Assembly: GCF_000975265.2 (NCBI RefSeq)
Contig: NZ_CP083405.1
Location: forward strand, 1,550,001 to 1,614,000
Length of the DNA stretch: 64,000 bases
Direction: 5' to 3'
DNA from: Mycobacterium lepromatosis
GTDB lineage: Bacteria > Actinomycetota > Actinomycetes > Mycobacteriales > Mycobacteriaceae
The stretch's first letter is position 1; the number at the start of each line of letters is the position of its first letter. The notes under the pieces are model-generated. The model saw only the letters and a list, made by a program, of their open reading frames with translations. It did not search any database and was not told where the DNA came from. Made by a program: the position numbers and the translations under genes. Shown one piece after another: positions 1-9,983 of this stretch.

Positions 1-623
1 CGGTGTATGTGCTGTTGTCACATCTGCACGCTGATCATTGCTTGGACATGCCAGGACTGTTCGTGTGGCGTCGCTATCACCCGATGCGCCCGGTGGGCAA
101 GGCGTTGTTATACGGCCCGGGCGATACCTGGTTGCGGTTGGGGGCGGCGTCATCGCCGTACGCTGGCGAGATCGACGATTGCTCTGATATCTTCGACATC
201 CGTCATTGGGTCGACGGCGAACCGGTGACCCTGGGAGCGCTTACGATAATACCGCGGCTGGTGGCTCATCCGACGGAGTCCTACGGCTTGCGTATCATCG
301 ATCCCAGCGGCGCGTCTTTGGTCTACAGCGGCGACACCGGTAGCTGCGACCAGCTTGTCGAATTGGCTCGGGACGCGGATGTCTTCCTCTGCGAAGCGTC
401 GTGGACGCACTCGCCGGACAGGCCGCCGAATCTGCATCTGTCGGGCACCGAGGCTGGCAGGGCGGCGGCACACGCGGGTGTTCGCGAGCTGCTGCTGACG
501 CATATCCCGCCGTGGACGTCACGTGAGGATGTTATCAGTGAGGCCAAAGCGGAGTTCGATGGTCCGGTGCACGCGGTGGTGTCCGGTGAGACCTTCGATG
601 TCCAAGCTCCCGAACGAGTCTGA
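1..623 (+). CDS. Metallo-beta-lactamase-fold hydrolase, 3' part (Rv1339-like)
   Basis: The window opens inside this gene; reading starts at base 3 and ends at a TGA at 621-623, leaving 206 residues. The metal-binding signature HLHADH sits at the very start of the visible part (residues 7-12), and further metal ligands are plausible in YSGDTGS (about 109) and LTHIPP (about 165). This is the core of metallo-beta-lactamase/RNase Z-type hydrolases. The neighbours rphA and rdgB match the M. tuberculosis order Rv1339-rphA-Rv1341. The Rv1339 family has been described as an atypical cyclic-AMP phosphodiesterase; that function is carried over by family, not shown here. The N-terminal part, about 60-70 residues by family length, lies outside the window. 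Confidence 0.9.
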   Translation, partial: VYVLLSHLHADHCLDMPGLFVWRRYHPMRPVGKALLYGPGDTWLRLGAASSPYAGEIDDCSDIFDIRHWVDGEPVTLGALTIIPRLVAHPTESYGLRIIDPSGASLVYSGDTGSCDQLVELARDADVFLCEASWTHSPDRPPNLHLSGTEAGRAAAHAGVRELLLTHIPPWTSREDVISEAKAEFDGPVHAVVSGETFDVQAPERV

Positions 624-711
624 TCTGGCTTACGGGCTTGTCACAGGTTGCTTGCCTGCTTCTTGTGCGTACCCGTGACGGTTCGCATCTTCGGCGGGCT
701 AGGGTTGCTGC

Positions 712-1479
712 GTGTCCACACGAGCAGACGGTCGCCTTGATGATGAACTTCGCGCAGTGGTCATCACCCGCGGGTTCACCGAACATCCGGCAGGTTCGGT
801 GCTCATCGAATTCGGTCACACAAAAGTCATGTGCACCGCCAGCGTCACCGAGGGAGTGCCACGCTGGCGTAAGGGATCGGGTAAGGGGTGGCTCACCGCT
901 GAGTACGCGATGCTGCCGTCAGCCACCCATACTCGTTCGGAACGCGAATCGGTGAAAGGTCGGCTTAGCGGGCGTACGCAAGAGATTAGCCGGTTGATCG
1001 GGCGGTCATTGCGGGCGTGCATCGATCTGGCGGCGCTCGGGGAAAACACCATTGCCGTCGACTGCGACGTGTTGCAAGCCGACGGTGGCACTCGCACCGC
1101 CGCTGTTACCGGCGCTTACGTGGCATTGGCCGACGCAGTGACTTACCTGTCGGTGGCAGGCAGGCTATTAGATCCCAGGCCGTTATCGTGTGCTATCGCC
1201 GCGGTTAGCGTCGGCGTGGTCGATGGCAGGATTCGGGTGGATCTGCCCTATGAGGAAGACTCGCGGGCCGAAGTTGACATGAACGTCATCGCGACCGACA
1301 CCGGGACGTTGGTGGAGATTCAAGGGACCGGTGAAAGCGCCACGTTCCCGCGTTCGACGCTGGACAAGCTGCTTGATATGGCACTGGGTGCTTGTGACAA
1401 GTTATTCGCCGCACAGCGGGGTGCGTTGGCGCTGCCGTATCAGGGTGTGTTGCCTGAGGGACCGACCTCCACCGCCTAA
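712..1479 (+). CDS. rphA: Ribonuclease PH
   Basis: This 255-residue protein is a full-length RNase PH, the phosphate-dependent 3'-5' exoribonuclease that trims tRNA 3' ends. Visible family features are the N-terminal ADGR segment, FGHTKV (about 40), [24 protein letters not shown] arginine-rich core (about 83-103), and [14 protein letters not shown] (about 120), which carries the phosphate-binding and catalytic region. The GTG start at 712 gives the usual N-terminus. It lies 88 nt after the metallo-hydrolase and 85 nt before rdgB, all on the same strand, so the three may be cotranscribed. Length is close to the roughly 259 residues of the M. tuberculosis protein. Confidence 0.96.
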   Translation: MSTRADGRLDDELRAVVITRGFTEHPAGSVLIEFGHTKVMCTASVTEGVPRWRKGSGKGWLTAEYAMLPSATHTRSERESVKGRLSGRTQEISRLIGRSLRACIDLAALGENTIAVDCDVLQADGGTRTAAVTGAYVALADAVTYLSVAGRLLDPRPLSCAIAAVSVGVVDGRIRVDLPYEEDSRAEVDMNVIATDTGTLVEIQGTGESATFPRSTLDKLLDMALGACDKLFAAQRGALALPYQGVLPEGPTSTA

Positions 1480-1564
1480 AGCGTTCGGCAGCTGAGCGCG
1501 CCGGCGACGATTCAGATCGGAGTGATTAGGTGGGGGTGTCTTCCAGACGTGAAGCGGCGAGAGG

Positions 1565-2191
1565 GTGGTGCTTGTGACCAAGTTATTGGTTGCTAGCCGC
1601 AACTGGAAGAAACTGGCAGAATTGCGTCGTGTGCTCGACATTGCCGGGTTGTCGACGTTGACGCTGGTATCGCTGAATGACGTGGTGCCGTTCGATGAGG
1701 CGCCGGAAGTCGGCGCGACTTTCGAGGACAACGCGCTGGCCAAGGCGCGCGATGCTTTTACGGCAACGGGTTTGGTGAGTGTGGCCGACGACTCGGGTTT
1801 GGAGGCGGTTGCGCTGGGTGGCATGCCAGGGGTGTTGTCAGCGCGTTGGTCGGGTAGTCACGGCGACGACGCCGGGAATACAGCGCTATTGCTGGCTCAA
1901 TTGTGTGATGTGCCTGACGAGCGGCGCAGCGCGGCATTCGTATCGGCCTGCGCGCTGGTCTCGGAGTCCGACGAAGTCGTCGTCAGAGGGGTGTGGCCGG
2001 GCACGATCGCTAGGGAGCCGCGCGGTTACGGTGGGTTTGGCTACGATTCGATCTTCATTCCTGATGGTTCTGGCCTGGGAGGCCGCACAGTGGCTCAATT
2101 AAGCCCGGCGGAAAAGGATGCGGACTCGCATCGCGTCCGTGCGTTGACGTTGCTGATGCCTGCGCTGCGTGTTCTTGCCACGCGAACGTGA
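1565..2191 (+). CDS. rdgB: dITP/XTP pyrophosphatase (RdgB/HAM1 family)
   Basis: This 208-residue protein belongs to the RdgB/HAM1 family, which hydrolyses non-canonical purine nucleotides (dITP, XTP) to monophosphates and keeps them out of DNA and RNA. Seen motifs are the N-terminal LLVASRNWKK nucleotide-binding strand, FEDNALAKA (about 56), the metal-site VADDSGLE (about 76) and GYGGFGYDSIF (about 155). The GTG start at 1565 gives an N-terminus matching the family; a second GTG at 1574 is possible. The stop codon lies inside a 17-bp inverted repeat shared with the convergent DUF3817 gene. Confidence 0.95.
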   Translation: MVLVTKLLVASRNWKKLAELRRVLDIAGLSTLTLVSLNDVVPFDEAPEVGATFEDNALAKARDAFTATGLVSVADDSGLEAVALGGMPGVLSARWSGSHGDDAGNTALLLAQLCDVPDERRSAAFVSACALVSESDEVVVRGVWPGTIAREPRGYGGFGYDSIFIPDGSGLGGRTVAQLSPAEKDADSHRVRALTLLMPALRVLATRT

Positions 2192-2238
2192 AGCTGGCCG
2201 CGATGCGAGCCCGAGTGTGGGGGCCAGCTTCACGTTCG
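2183..2238. terminator. 17-bp perfect inverted repeat shared by two convergent gene ends
   Basis: CGAACGTGAAGCTGGCC at 2183-2199 is exactly complementary to 2222-2238, with a 22-nt loop. The TGA of rdgB (2189-2191) and the TGA of the minus-strand DUF3817 gene (2230-2232) occupy mirror positions in the two arms. Both proteins therefore end in Arg-Thr encoded by the same palindrome. A bidirectional terminator between the convergent genes is the natural reading, although there is no T-tract. Confidence 0.75.
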
Positions 2239-2592
2239 GCTGTGTCTAAGCTCGAAGCGCGTTTTGATGTCCTTGGTTTGGAAATGCTCGACGATGATGC
2301 CCAGCAGCGGGACGGTTCCGGCCAGCAGCACACTGACCGTTTTGCCGATCGGCCATCTAACCTTGACGGCGAGATTGAACGCGGTTAACACGTAGACGAA
2401 ATACACCCAGCCGTGCACCACTTCGATCCACAGGATTTCGTGGTGGAAGGCGAGGTGTGAGACGATCTCGTAGCATAGTGCGATGAGCCAGATACCCGTT
2501 GTCCACGCCATGATTCGGTAGCCGAGTAGTGCGGTGCGGCTTTTCTCATCAACATGAAAAGCGGGTGCTTGGGGTGTCTCGGGTCTGATCAT
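2230..2592 (-). CDS. DUF3817 membrane protein (Rv1342c-like)
   Basis: This 120-residue protein has about three hydrophobic helices (roughly residues 22-45, 55-75 and 82-100) and the layout of DUF3817 integral membrane proteins, whose function is unknown. The conserved-looking EVVHGWVYFVYVL segment lies in the second helix. The start overlaps the end of the upstream lprD frame by 4 nt (ATGA type), so the pair should be cotranscribed and translationally coupled. The C-terminus is encoded within the palindrome shared with rdgB. Order and strand match Rv1342c-Rv1343c beside rphA and Rv1341 in M. tuberculosis. Confidence 0.85.
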   Translation of the reverse strand: MIRPETPQAPAFHVDEKSRTALLGYRIMAWTTGIWLIALCYEIVSHLAFHHEILWIEVVHGWVYFVYVLTAFNLAVKVRWPIGKTVSVLLAGTVPLLGIIVEHFQTKDIKTRFELRHSRT

Positions 2593-2984
2593 GTTGTGGT
2601 CCTGTTCTGTTTTTCAGCGTCTTGCTTCGCCAGCTCGGCCAGGTAGGCGTTGTACTCCCGAAGGGTGGGGTCGTCATATGGCTGCTGCGCAGGCTTGGGG
2701 CGAGCGGGCAGCAGTTCGGGTGGAATTTCGGCTATGCAGTCCACATCCCGTGGCTGTGGGGACGACTCTTCGTAGCGCACGAAGTTGTGGTACGCGTAGA
2801 AGCAGAACCCGGCGAACAGCGGCCACTGGAATGCGTATCCTAGGTTCTGGAAGGTACCCGAGGCTGACTGAAACCTGGTCCACTGCCACCAGCCCAGGGC
2901 CAGGAAGCTACAGGCCGCAATGATCACCAAAGCGACCACTGCGGGCCTCCGACGACGTGTAGTGGACACCCCTTGAGGGTACAT
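2589..2984 (-). CDS. lprD: Putative lipoprotein/membrane protein LprD
   Basis: This is a 131-residue protein if started at the ATG at 2984; a GTG at 2969 gives a 126-residue form that resembles the M. tuberculosis LprD N-terminus (STTRRRRP) and may be the true start. An arginine-rich stretch is followed by a hydrophobic segment containing an I-A-A-C lipobox-like site (about residues 21-25), then a second hydrophobic segment near residue 50. The hydrophilic, proline- and charge-rich C-terminus ends in KQNRTTT. Function is unknown. The gene overlaps the downstream DUF3817 gene by 4 nt and forms a two-gene unit with it. Confidence 0.85.
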   Translation of the reverse strand: MYPQGVSTTRRRRPAVVALVIIAACSFLALGWWQWTRFQSASGTFQNLGYAFQWPLFAGFCFYAYHNFVRYEESSPQPRDVDCIAEIPPELLPARPKPAQQPYDDPTLREYNAYLAELAKQDAEKQNRTTT

Positions 2985-3827
2985 TTACGACTCGAGCCCG
3001 ACGAATTGATCGCGGCGAGCTACTGCGGTCTCGCGTTAGATGGCGACGGCATAATTTATCCGGACGAGTCCACGGAATTCTGAGGTTGTCGAGCGCTTGC
3101 GCAGAGCACTCCACTGCCGCCGTACGATCGGCTCGAGACGTGGTATTACCCGCGTCGGATGCTATGGTTATTGACGACAACACGGCACCCGTAGTTATCG
3201 ATTAGTCACGAATTAATTCTTCCGTTGCTTGAGTGACGAGCAGCTCCTGCCACGGCTCCAACCAAATCGATCTCAAGTATTTCTTGCCGATACTATGCCG
3301 GGGCAGCAGACATGGCTAGCACTTTAATAGTTTTAGTGTACTGAAACCTCGATACAATCGTCGGAATGACGTAGCATCGTCAGTCATTGCCTCGGTATCA
3401 GGAGGTTGATCGCCTGGCGGCAGCGGTCGGTGATCACCGGGCATTTTCGTCAAGAGTGATCCTTAGACGCTAGTACACGGCCGCTCCGTGAAATGCAGCC
3501 ATCGCTGAGATTGGGTACTGAGGAGATAGCAGTACGTAGTTAGTGGGAGGGTGTTGAAGTAATGGTCAATATCGCAGGGTGATGATGTGCTCGGGCGCGT
3601 TATTTGAATTGGTCTGAGGTACTGCCAGGGCCACACGGTCTTTCGGAGTATGTTGGTCTTTCTGGTTATCGCGCAGCTGTTGAGGCCGTCGGCGACGAGT
3701 AGCAGAACGGCTTCGAATTATTGTGCTGATCGTATCTGTGCGTTCCTCGCATCGCCTTGATGGACCCAAGATAAGAGGGACCGTCTACGGGTCCGTCGGC
3801 GAGCGGAGCGGTACTATCGGCAGGCTC
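2985..3827. other. Non-coding stretch before tRNA-Leu
   Basis: About 840 nt without a recognisable gene. The open frames are short, none carries a motif I recognise, and base use is less GC-rich than in the neighbours. It may hold worn-out gene remnants, but I cannot name any. Confidence 0.5.
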
Positions 3828-3910
3828 GCGGGCGTGATGGAATGGCAGACATGCCGGCTTTAGGTGCCGGTGCTCGAAAGAGCGTGAGGGTTCGACTCCC
3901 TCCGCCCGCA
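3828..3910 (+). tRNA. tRNA-Leu(UAG)
   Basis: An 83-nt type II tRNA. The acceptor stem GCGGGCG (3828-3834) pairs with CGCCCGC (3903-3909), with discriminator A at 3910. The anticodon stem CCGGC/GCCGG (3854-3858/3866-3870) encloses loop TTTAGGT with anticodon TAG at 3861-3863. The long variable arm with GCTC/GAGC pairing is typical of leucine tRNAs, and the T arm is GAGGG-TTCGACT-CCCTC. The 3' CCA is not encoded. It should decode CUA and related CUN codons. Confidence 0.97.
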
Positions 3911-3913
3911 CTC

Positions 3914-4500
3914 TATCAGATGAAGAACAGTTCGTGGTGTTGTTCCACGTAGAGCTGCACCGTCTATGCAGGATGGCCGGTGGTGTTTTCGACATCGTAG
4001 GTTGAGCGGTGATAGCGGCCTTCACGGGGCAGTCTGGCCATAGTGGCGATGTGTTGTCCGACATCGAGGCCAACCTTAGCTTATCAAGAACCGCTAGCCG
4101 CTAGTTGTCGGATGGCTAAACGGTGCTGATGGGTAGGCCCAGGGCTTGTGTGTATTGTTCGGCCAGTTCAATCTATGTCCAGCGTCGCCGGCCAGTCAAT
4201 TCATAGACCACGCCAAGATGATTCGTGGGGTACACACAGCTACCGTGGTGACGACGTCGCTGCATGCGACGGGCGAAGTGCGGCTGGTTACGAACGTGTA
4301 GGGGCAGTTGGCCGCTTTCCTGGACTGAGCGCGCGGAAACTAGGGTGAAGAACGGGTTCTTGAGCAGGATAGTCGGCCGGATGTGCACGGCTGGGATGAC
4401 CTATCAGCTGACGAGGCGTTAGGCGAAGACGATTTTTCTCGAATCCGCCAGAACTTTGGTCGTGGTGTCCCTGATGGGACCGTCGTTTTCGACGTAAGTC
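3914..4500 (-). pseudogene. NmrA-like NAD(P)-binding protein, decayed
   Basis: Read on the minus strand, frames between about 4400 and 3914 carry an NmrA/atypical-SDR C-terminal half: RPTILLKNPFFTLVSA, then GVVYELTG, then ELAEQYTQALGLPIS, and finally GLDVGQHIATMARLPREG and STYDVENTTGHPA. These pieces lie in different frames and are broken by stops (for example before TVQLYVEQHHELF), so the gene is dead. The N-terminal nucleotide-binding part above 4400 is not clearly legible. Such proteins are NAD(P)-sensing or reductase-like, but no specific role can be assigned. Its 3' end lies only 3-4 nt from the tRNA. Confidence 0.65.
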
Positions 4501-4699
4501 AGCGGTGCGCACAAAGCGCTGTGTGCCTGGGGAGCGGATCTGCTGGAAATCCTCGCCAGAAATTGATTCTGAAGACTTCGGCGGTGGTTATTGGCCGACG
4601 CTTCTCGTTGACGTCAGCCCGGCTTTGAATCCTCAGTTCTGCCGGAATCTTACATGCTATTTGGTTGAGCGCTCCCTGAAGAGCATATAGTGGTTAGGT

Positions 4700-5190
4700 G
4701 GAGTGGACATCGTGGCTGATACCGTCGGGATCATTCGCGATGCGAAGATATGCAAGATGACCAAAGAGCAGTTCGACGCGGTCATTGTGGTGCACCCTGA
4801 AGGTGGACTTGAAACGGTCCCAGGATGGCGGCAACGATCATGCGGGACAACACTTGGCATAATTGTGAATATGTCGTTGGTGTCTGGCATGGTTGGTTAG
4901 GCCAATTATTCGGCGACCAAGGCTGGGGTCGTGGTGATGACTAAGGCGGCGGCTAAACAGCTTGCCTGATCTTAGGTGTTCGGGTGAACGCGATCGCTCC
5001 TGGGTCGATCCGTTCAATTATGACCGAAGCAATGCCGCAACGTGTTGGGGACGCTAAGGTGGCGGAGGTTACGGTGAGGTGCGCTGGGGGCTTCGCGAAG
5101 TGGCCAACTCCGCTCTGTTTTTTTATTTTCGATCTGTCGTTGTACATGACCGGAACCGTTATGGAAGTCACTGGCGGTCTAAGCATCTGA
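4700..5190 (+). pseudogene. fabG2: 3-oxoacyl-ACP reductase-like SDR (FabG2-like), decayed
   Basis: Shifting frames encode pieces of a classical short-chain dehydrogenase: TVGIIRDA followed by MTKEQFDAVIVVH (helix alpha-4 region), IIVNMSLVSG (catalytic Ser strand), [21 protein letters not shown] (YxxxK catalytic motif), [20 protein letters not shown] and [16 protein letters not shown] at the C-terminus. Stop codons at 4898-4900 and 4968-4970 and several frame changes make it non-functional. The sequence most resembles FabG2 (Rv1350), which agrees with its position downstream of the Rv1339-Rv1343c block. The N-terminal glycine motif region before 4700 is not recognisable. Confidence 0.8.
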
Positions 5191-5214
5191 CGCCAGAGAG
5201 TGGTTATGGGCCAA

Positions 5215-5470
5215 GCTGTTATTGGTGAGCTCGAGTAAGCAGTTGCGGTGATGCGACAGTGGAATTTCGTTGCTGTCGAACGGGACCGAACCAATGTGCA
5301 CGGTTCGGAAATCTCACTAGGTCACCCCGTGGGTGCGACCGGTGGCAAGGTGCTACCTACCTTGATGCACTAACTCGATCGCAGCCAGGAATGTTCTGGG
5401 TTGGAGGTGATGTGTATCGGCGGCAACCAGGGGCTTGTCGCGGTTTTCGAACGGGTTGTGTCGACATGAG
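5215..5470 (+). pseudogene. Thiolase (acetyl-CoA acetyltransferase) C-terminal remnant
   Basis: Only the C-terminal end of a thiolase is legible: NVHGSEISLGHPVGATGGK near 5295-5355, which includes the conserved active-site histidine segment GHPxGATG. GLEVMCIGGNQGLVAVFERV follows (about 5401-5460), with the catalytic Cys-Ile-Gly-Gly-Gly motif as CIGGN. The two pieces are in different frames and a stop interrupts them. Thiolases close the beta-oxidation cycle. With the fadE, fadD and SDR wrecks nearby, this looks like part of a lost fatty-acid degradation locus. Confidence 0.75.
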
Positions 5471-6695
5471 TGGCTCTGGGTTGTCGCTGGTCGGTGTCAG
5501 TGTTGTTGGGGTGTCAAGTTTTTGTCTTCGCACCGCTGTGTGCTCTAATACCGAGTTAGCTTGGCGTGCAGGTGATCTGTATCGATCGGATCAGCGATAC
5601 CTCCTATGTACATCGCTGGCCGATGACGGCGGACGGTACGTCTATCTGCTGGTCTGGACAAAAGGAAAGCGTTCGGACATGATCGATCTCGTTCGGCCGA
5701 AGGGTAAGCTGGTCCAGCGGCTGGTTGTCGAGAGTACGGTGTCGTCGTGACCAATGCCGTCGGTTTGTCCTGGCTAAGCCATGATCGCTTGGCTGCCAGG
5801 TTTGCCGATGTTGTTCATGTTCAGCTGCTTAGGTGCGGCGGCGGTGCCACCGGCGTGGATTACACCGTGAACGCGCGTGTCGGATTCCCGCTCGTCATCG
5901 GCTATGTGTTTCCGGCCTGGGGATATCTGTTGTGGCATCTGCGCTGTGCTGGCAGTCGTGGTCACTGTCCGCCGCCGTGACCAGTCTGGGGTGAGTGGTC
6001 ACGCATCAGCGTGGCACTGGAGGACGTCGCACTGGCCACGGCGAGACACTTCGGGTTGTTGACTGAGGACGCAACGCCCGCGTTTCGGTAACGCTATCTA
6101 TGGCTAGTAAGGTCATGATTGCATCAGTCGTGATGGGACAGCGTTCATAATTGTCGCGTTGACCGGGTGGCGTTTTCGCGACTTAGTTGAGGTAACGGGA
6201 ACCGGGCTAGCGGTGGCTGCGCTTGTCGCGATGCTCCGTGTTGACTTCGACGACGAAGGTATCGGTATCGTGAAATGCTCTTTCGATTGTTCGCCACCTC
6301 GTCACGCTAGTCAGATTGCCTACGATATCATTAGGTCGTGTTGTTGCAACCACACGTTTTGTTTGAGCGATACTGCACGTTCGTAAAGGTTGCCAATGAC
6401 GACAGGTAACTTTCAATCTGTTGTTCTCTCGGTTACGTCAGCCCGGTGTTGGAGAGTATTTTCGTCCCAGAGACGTCGACCGCGTTCGACGGTACTCATC
6501 CTGTTAGCGTGTCCGTTCCCGGATAATATACCGCTGATGTACCCACCAACTGTTTGGCTTAACTACCGCCGACATCACGCGCTTAATAAACACTAAAACG
6601 ATCGTTGGCTGGGCCGCGGGATAGGGAACGAGAGCGCAGACGACCCAAACCCCTCAGACGCTCGGGCTGGGTGAATGTCAAGCCGAGGTTAGGTT
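5471..6695. other. Unresolved debris between thiolase and fadE remnants
   Basis: About 1.2 kb with short plus-strand frames (5466-5750, 5747-5980, 6159-6386) that overlap or abut as real genes do, but have no motif I can name. The 5870-5950 frame is hydrophobic and could be a membrane segment. I treat it as decayed coding sequence of unknown identity. Confidence 0.4.
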
Positions 6696-6699
6696 ATAC

Positions 6700-7879
6700 T
6701 TACGGTAAGAAAATTCGTCGGCGAGGAAGTCATTCTCAACGCGCTGTAACTGGAATGCAGTGACACCTATCTCCAGGACATCATCGATCGGATGAGGGAT
6801 ATGGGTCTTGTTCGGATTGATGATTACGCCGACCTACGTCTTCCTGGGGGAGCCATTATTGACTTACGCGTTGTGTCCGTTGAGGAGCTGGCGTGCGGCA
6901 GGATGCATGTCTTCCAGGGTGCTTAAACTCATTTATTGCGGTGTACCTGTTGCGCCAGCACGGCACCCAAGGCTCAGAAGCAGCTTTTCCAGCCGCGTGC
7001 ATGGCGACCGGCGAGTACCGAGGTGCGTTTTCAATGTCAGAGCCGGAGCCGGCTTCTGATGTAGCTTCGATCCGAACCTGGGCGGGGGTAACCCGGATGG
7101 CACCTACACCATATAACGGCCAGAGTATGTGGTTGACTAACGGCGCTAATTCCACGCTGGTTGCCGTATTAGTGTGCCCTGACGAAAACGCCGAGAGGCA
7201 GCACCGCAACCTCACTGCGTTTCTTGTAGAAAAGCCAACCGTTTCGGTTGAAGTGATGTCTGTGCTAACTATCTCCGGCAAGATCGGCGAGCTGGGCTAT
7301 AAGGGCATGGACACCACGGAACCCATCTTCGATAGCTACCTAGCAAGCATCGATGACATCCGTGGCGGCTCCCCGGGGTGGGGATTCTTCCAGAAGATGG
7401 GCAGTATCGAAGTCGGCCGCGTCAACGTGTCGACAAGAGCGTGTGGCGTCAGCATTCGTGCCTTCGAACTCGTGGTGCATTGCTATTACTACTTAGTAGC
7501 GTCATACCTTCGGCAAGCCGGTCGCAGAGCACCAGAACATCGTGTTACCGCTCGCCTAAATGGCGATCAAAGTCAAAGCCGTACAATCTGATGATGGTCA
7601 ACGTGGCACAGTTGAAAGATTTGTTTGAGCAACGACTTAGCTGCTGGTGTGGCTAAATACCTTGCCAGCGAATTCTGTTTCGAAGTCACCCAGCAGAGCG
7701 TCCGGATGCACGGTGTTTACGCTTACTCCAAGGACTACGAGATCGATTCGCTGATGCGCGACGCTTCGTTCCTGCTCATCGGTCAAGGAACCAGCGAAAT
7801 CCAGAAGTCCATAGTCAGCAAGCGGATTATCGGAGAGAATCGTGTGTTACCGGTTCCTGTTCTTGACTCAGGTCCTTGA
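6700..7879 (+). pseudogene. Acyl-CoA dehydrogenase (fadE family), decayed copy 1
   Basis: Nearly a whole acyl-CoA dehydrogenase can be followed through several frames. The N-terminal helix region is VRKFVGEEVI... with an early stop. GRMHVFQGA/THFIV-like pieces come next, then the FAD/substrate segment GAFSMSEPEPASDVASIRT (about 7030) and WLTNGANSTLVAVLV. KIGELGYKGMDTTE, VGRVNVSTRACGVSIRAFEL and the C-terminal YLASEFCFEVTQQSVRMHG and LIGQGTSEIQKSIVSKRII complete it. At least three frameshifts and a stop near 6750 show it is dead. The enzyme would have carried out the first step of a beta-oxidation cycle. It is the first of three fadE relics here. Confidence 0.88.
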
Positions 7880-7999
7880 CCTCAACTGTCCGAGGACGTT
7901 TCGCGGTTTGTCCGCAAGAGGATCTTCGGTTGTACCTAATTCGCAGAACAATCTATTAGTCCGGACCAATTGACCAGCGGATTGAGGGATACACGTCAA

Positions 8000-8430
8000 A
8001 CCGGTTGTGAAATGCTGTTTATTCTAAAAGCGCATGGTTTGCTTGCTTAGCAGCGGCGCCGCGGCTAACGTCACCGACAGCCAACTGCTGGAACTTAAAC
8101 ATATCCAGGAACAACTGGAAGACGCTTCTACTGGCACCGGCGACGAGCGAAAGGTTCTTCTCAAGAACGATTTTCATCGGGACATCAATGTTGCGATGGA
8201 CTCGCCAAAGTTTTCGCTCAGCTGATGTCACAGATTACCCGCTACGGGCCTGAGTCGGTGTTCCCTACGATCGGGAGCTGGCCTGACCAGTCGAACTAGG
8301 TACCATCAGCTGGTCTTGTCTGCACTCAAGAAAACATGACGACAAGGTCTTCCGGGCTGCAATGGCGAAATCTTGCTGCCGAGGCTATTCCGTCGATTGA
8401 CCACCTTGTCGCGTGTGCTGTGCTTGCTGA
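8000..8430 (+). pseudogene. GntR-family regulator (FCD ligand domain), decayed
   Basis: The plus strand carries a C-terminal FCD-type ligand-binding domain: SGAAANVTDSQLLELKHIQ, then TGDERKVLLKNDFHRDINVA with the FHR metal/ligand motif, then QITRYGPESVFPTIGSWP, and EAIPSIDHLV near 8380-8400. Frameshifts separate the blocks and the DNA-binding N-terminus is not legible. FCD regulators typically control transport and catabolism of small organic or fatty acids, which fits its place between acyl-CoA dehydrogenase relics. A second FCD-type relic lies at 16.3-16.9 kb. Confidence 0.7.
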
Positions 8431-8897
8431 AGCGAACTGTCCGCCATCTCGGCAGCGTCGGCGCAATAAGGTGATTTGAGGGTTTTAATGTGTATTAACG
8501 AGCCGCGGTCTCCTTGGCTCGCCCGTGTTGACCGGTTGATTCAACACCGTATATCCCCAAGCCGATCCCCCGGAAAAGTGCATCGTTCCATGCATCTCGA
8601 CCGGATGTGCATACGGTTGTCCTAAATGTGGCTGTACATGATAGAAAGTAGCCGATCCCTGATGGGACATCGCTATCCGATTAGCGCTTAGGTACATCAA
8701 AATGATTGTTGGATAAAGTTTTTCACTACATGACGCTAATACTCAGGCTGAACAAGGTGATCTTCGTGTCGGATTGTCCAGTATTGAACAAGATACGCGT
8801 GCTACCCGAAGCGTGCGTACTGAATCTACCCGTAGAGGTTCCCGATAACTATCTCTACAACAATGCGCAGGAATTTTTCTTTGGACAAGAGCATTGA
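8431..8897. other. Unassigned stretch
   Basis: About 470 nt between the GntR and second fadE relics. A 63-residue plus-strand frame (8706-8897) has no motif I recognise. I see no gene, repeat or RNA here. Confidence 0.4.
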
Positions 8898-9950
8898 TTA
8901 TGGATCACTTCGAGTTGCACACACTGTCCAACGACCACGTAGACCGGCAAAACTTCTACAAGAGATTTTTCAATACCTGTTGCTCGATCGAAAAGGTTTG
9001 TGCCGCAGAATTATTCTTCTTATACAAAAACTTGTGTGGGAGAAGTTATGCATGATAGGTGTCACGACGATAGCACTACCCGAGTCTTGTAGCGACGACG
9101 GCGTGAACCTAGCTTATCTTATCTTGGTGGCTGAGAGAATCGGCCGGTCGCTTACGCAGGTTCCGTGGATCGATCATGTGTACACCGCGCGGCTGATGGC
9201 ACGCCTGAGCGTCGACAGGAGCGGTGTTGTCAACGGAGCACGGCTCGCCCCCCTCGATATGCGGATCGCATGATCCCCACAGAATCTGCTTGCTTCTAAA
9301 GTGATTTATTGCCTATTATTTCACTTTCTGCGATGGTGATCAGATTGTGGGCCTGACGTCCGCCACCCGACTGGTGAAGGTCGATAATATCGGCCGGCTG
9401 CCCATGGCGTGGGTGGACTCCTAAGCTGCCGACCTTCGGACGGTTTTAGCCCGCGGTACCGATGAGTCGGTAAATTACGAACGAGCGTTCGATGAATGGT
9501 GACTGCTGACCGCCGCTGCGCTGATGGGTTTGGTCGAGGAGATGGATGACCATCGCGACGGAATTCACTAAGAAATTGCTACCCGCCGGGGGTTCCTATC
9601 GCCACGCTGCAAGCCATTTCGTATCCATGAGCGGATATAAACAATTACCGTCCAAAGCAGCCGTAATCTGGCCCGGAATGCCTCTTGGTCCTTAGACAAC
9701 CAACCTGACGAATGACCAGAGTTTGGGGGGCCGTTGTCGGCGTTCGCGCTCATGGTCGAGGAGGCCGCTAGGGCGGCGACGATGGTGGTCCATATCCAAG
9801 GCGGCTTGGAATTTTTGGCGGAAGCCGCTGTGGAACGGCCTACATACCGACCTGGTGCGCCCCGGAGAGAGCCGTTAGCGGGCAGTGATCCAGGGTTTTC
9901 AGCGCCCAGCGGATTGCCGAGATTGTGGCCCCGCCCGTGAGAGCGCGTTA
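8898..9950 (+). pseudogene. Acyl-CoA dehydrogenase (fadE family), decayed copy 2
   Basis: Pieces run in order along the plus strand: LHTLSNDHVDRQNF-like N-terminus (about 8900), LWEKLCMIGVTTIALPES and DGVNLAYLILVAERIGRSL (9030-9160), then DGDQIVGLTSATRLVKVDN and GRLPMAWVDS (9340-9420). LLTAAALMGLVEEMDD (9505-9550), GVPIATLQAIS (9590-9620) and VEEAARAATMVVHIQGGLEF (9750-9815) follow. Several frame changes and stops interrupt it. This is the mid and C-terminal anatomy of the atypical mycobacterial FadE partners that form alpha2-beta2 enzymes with a neighbouring FadE, so copies 2 and 3 may once have encoded one heteromeric dehydrogenase (inference). Confidence 0.82.
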
Positions 9951-9983
9951 CTTACCGTACTGGTTTCGGGAAGGAGCTTCGCT

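Noticed and set aside
6689..6707. TTAGGTTATACTTACGGTAA-like stretch as an IdeR iron box before fadE copy 1.
   Set aside because: Only about 12-13 of 19 positions agree with the consensus as I remember it, and the downstream gene is a pseudogene with no siderophore link.
6700..7879. Identification of fadE copy 1 as mbtN (fadE14), expected after lprD in M. tuberculosis.
   Set aside because: The readable blocks follow ordinary FadE enzymes and do not resemble the MbtN sequence as I know it.
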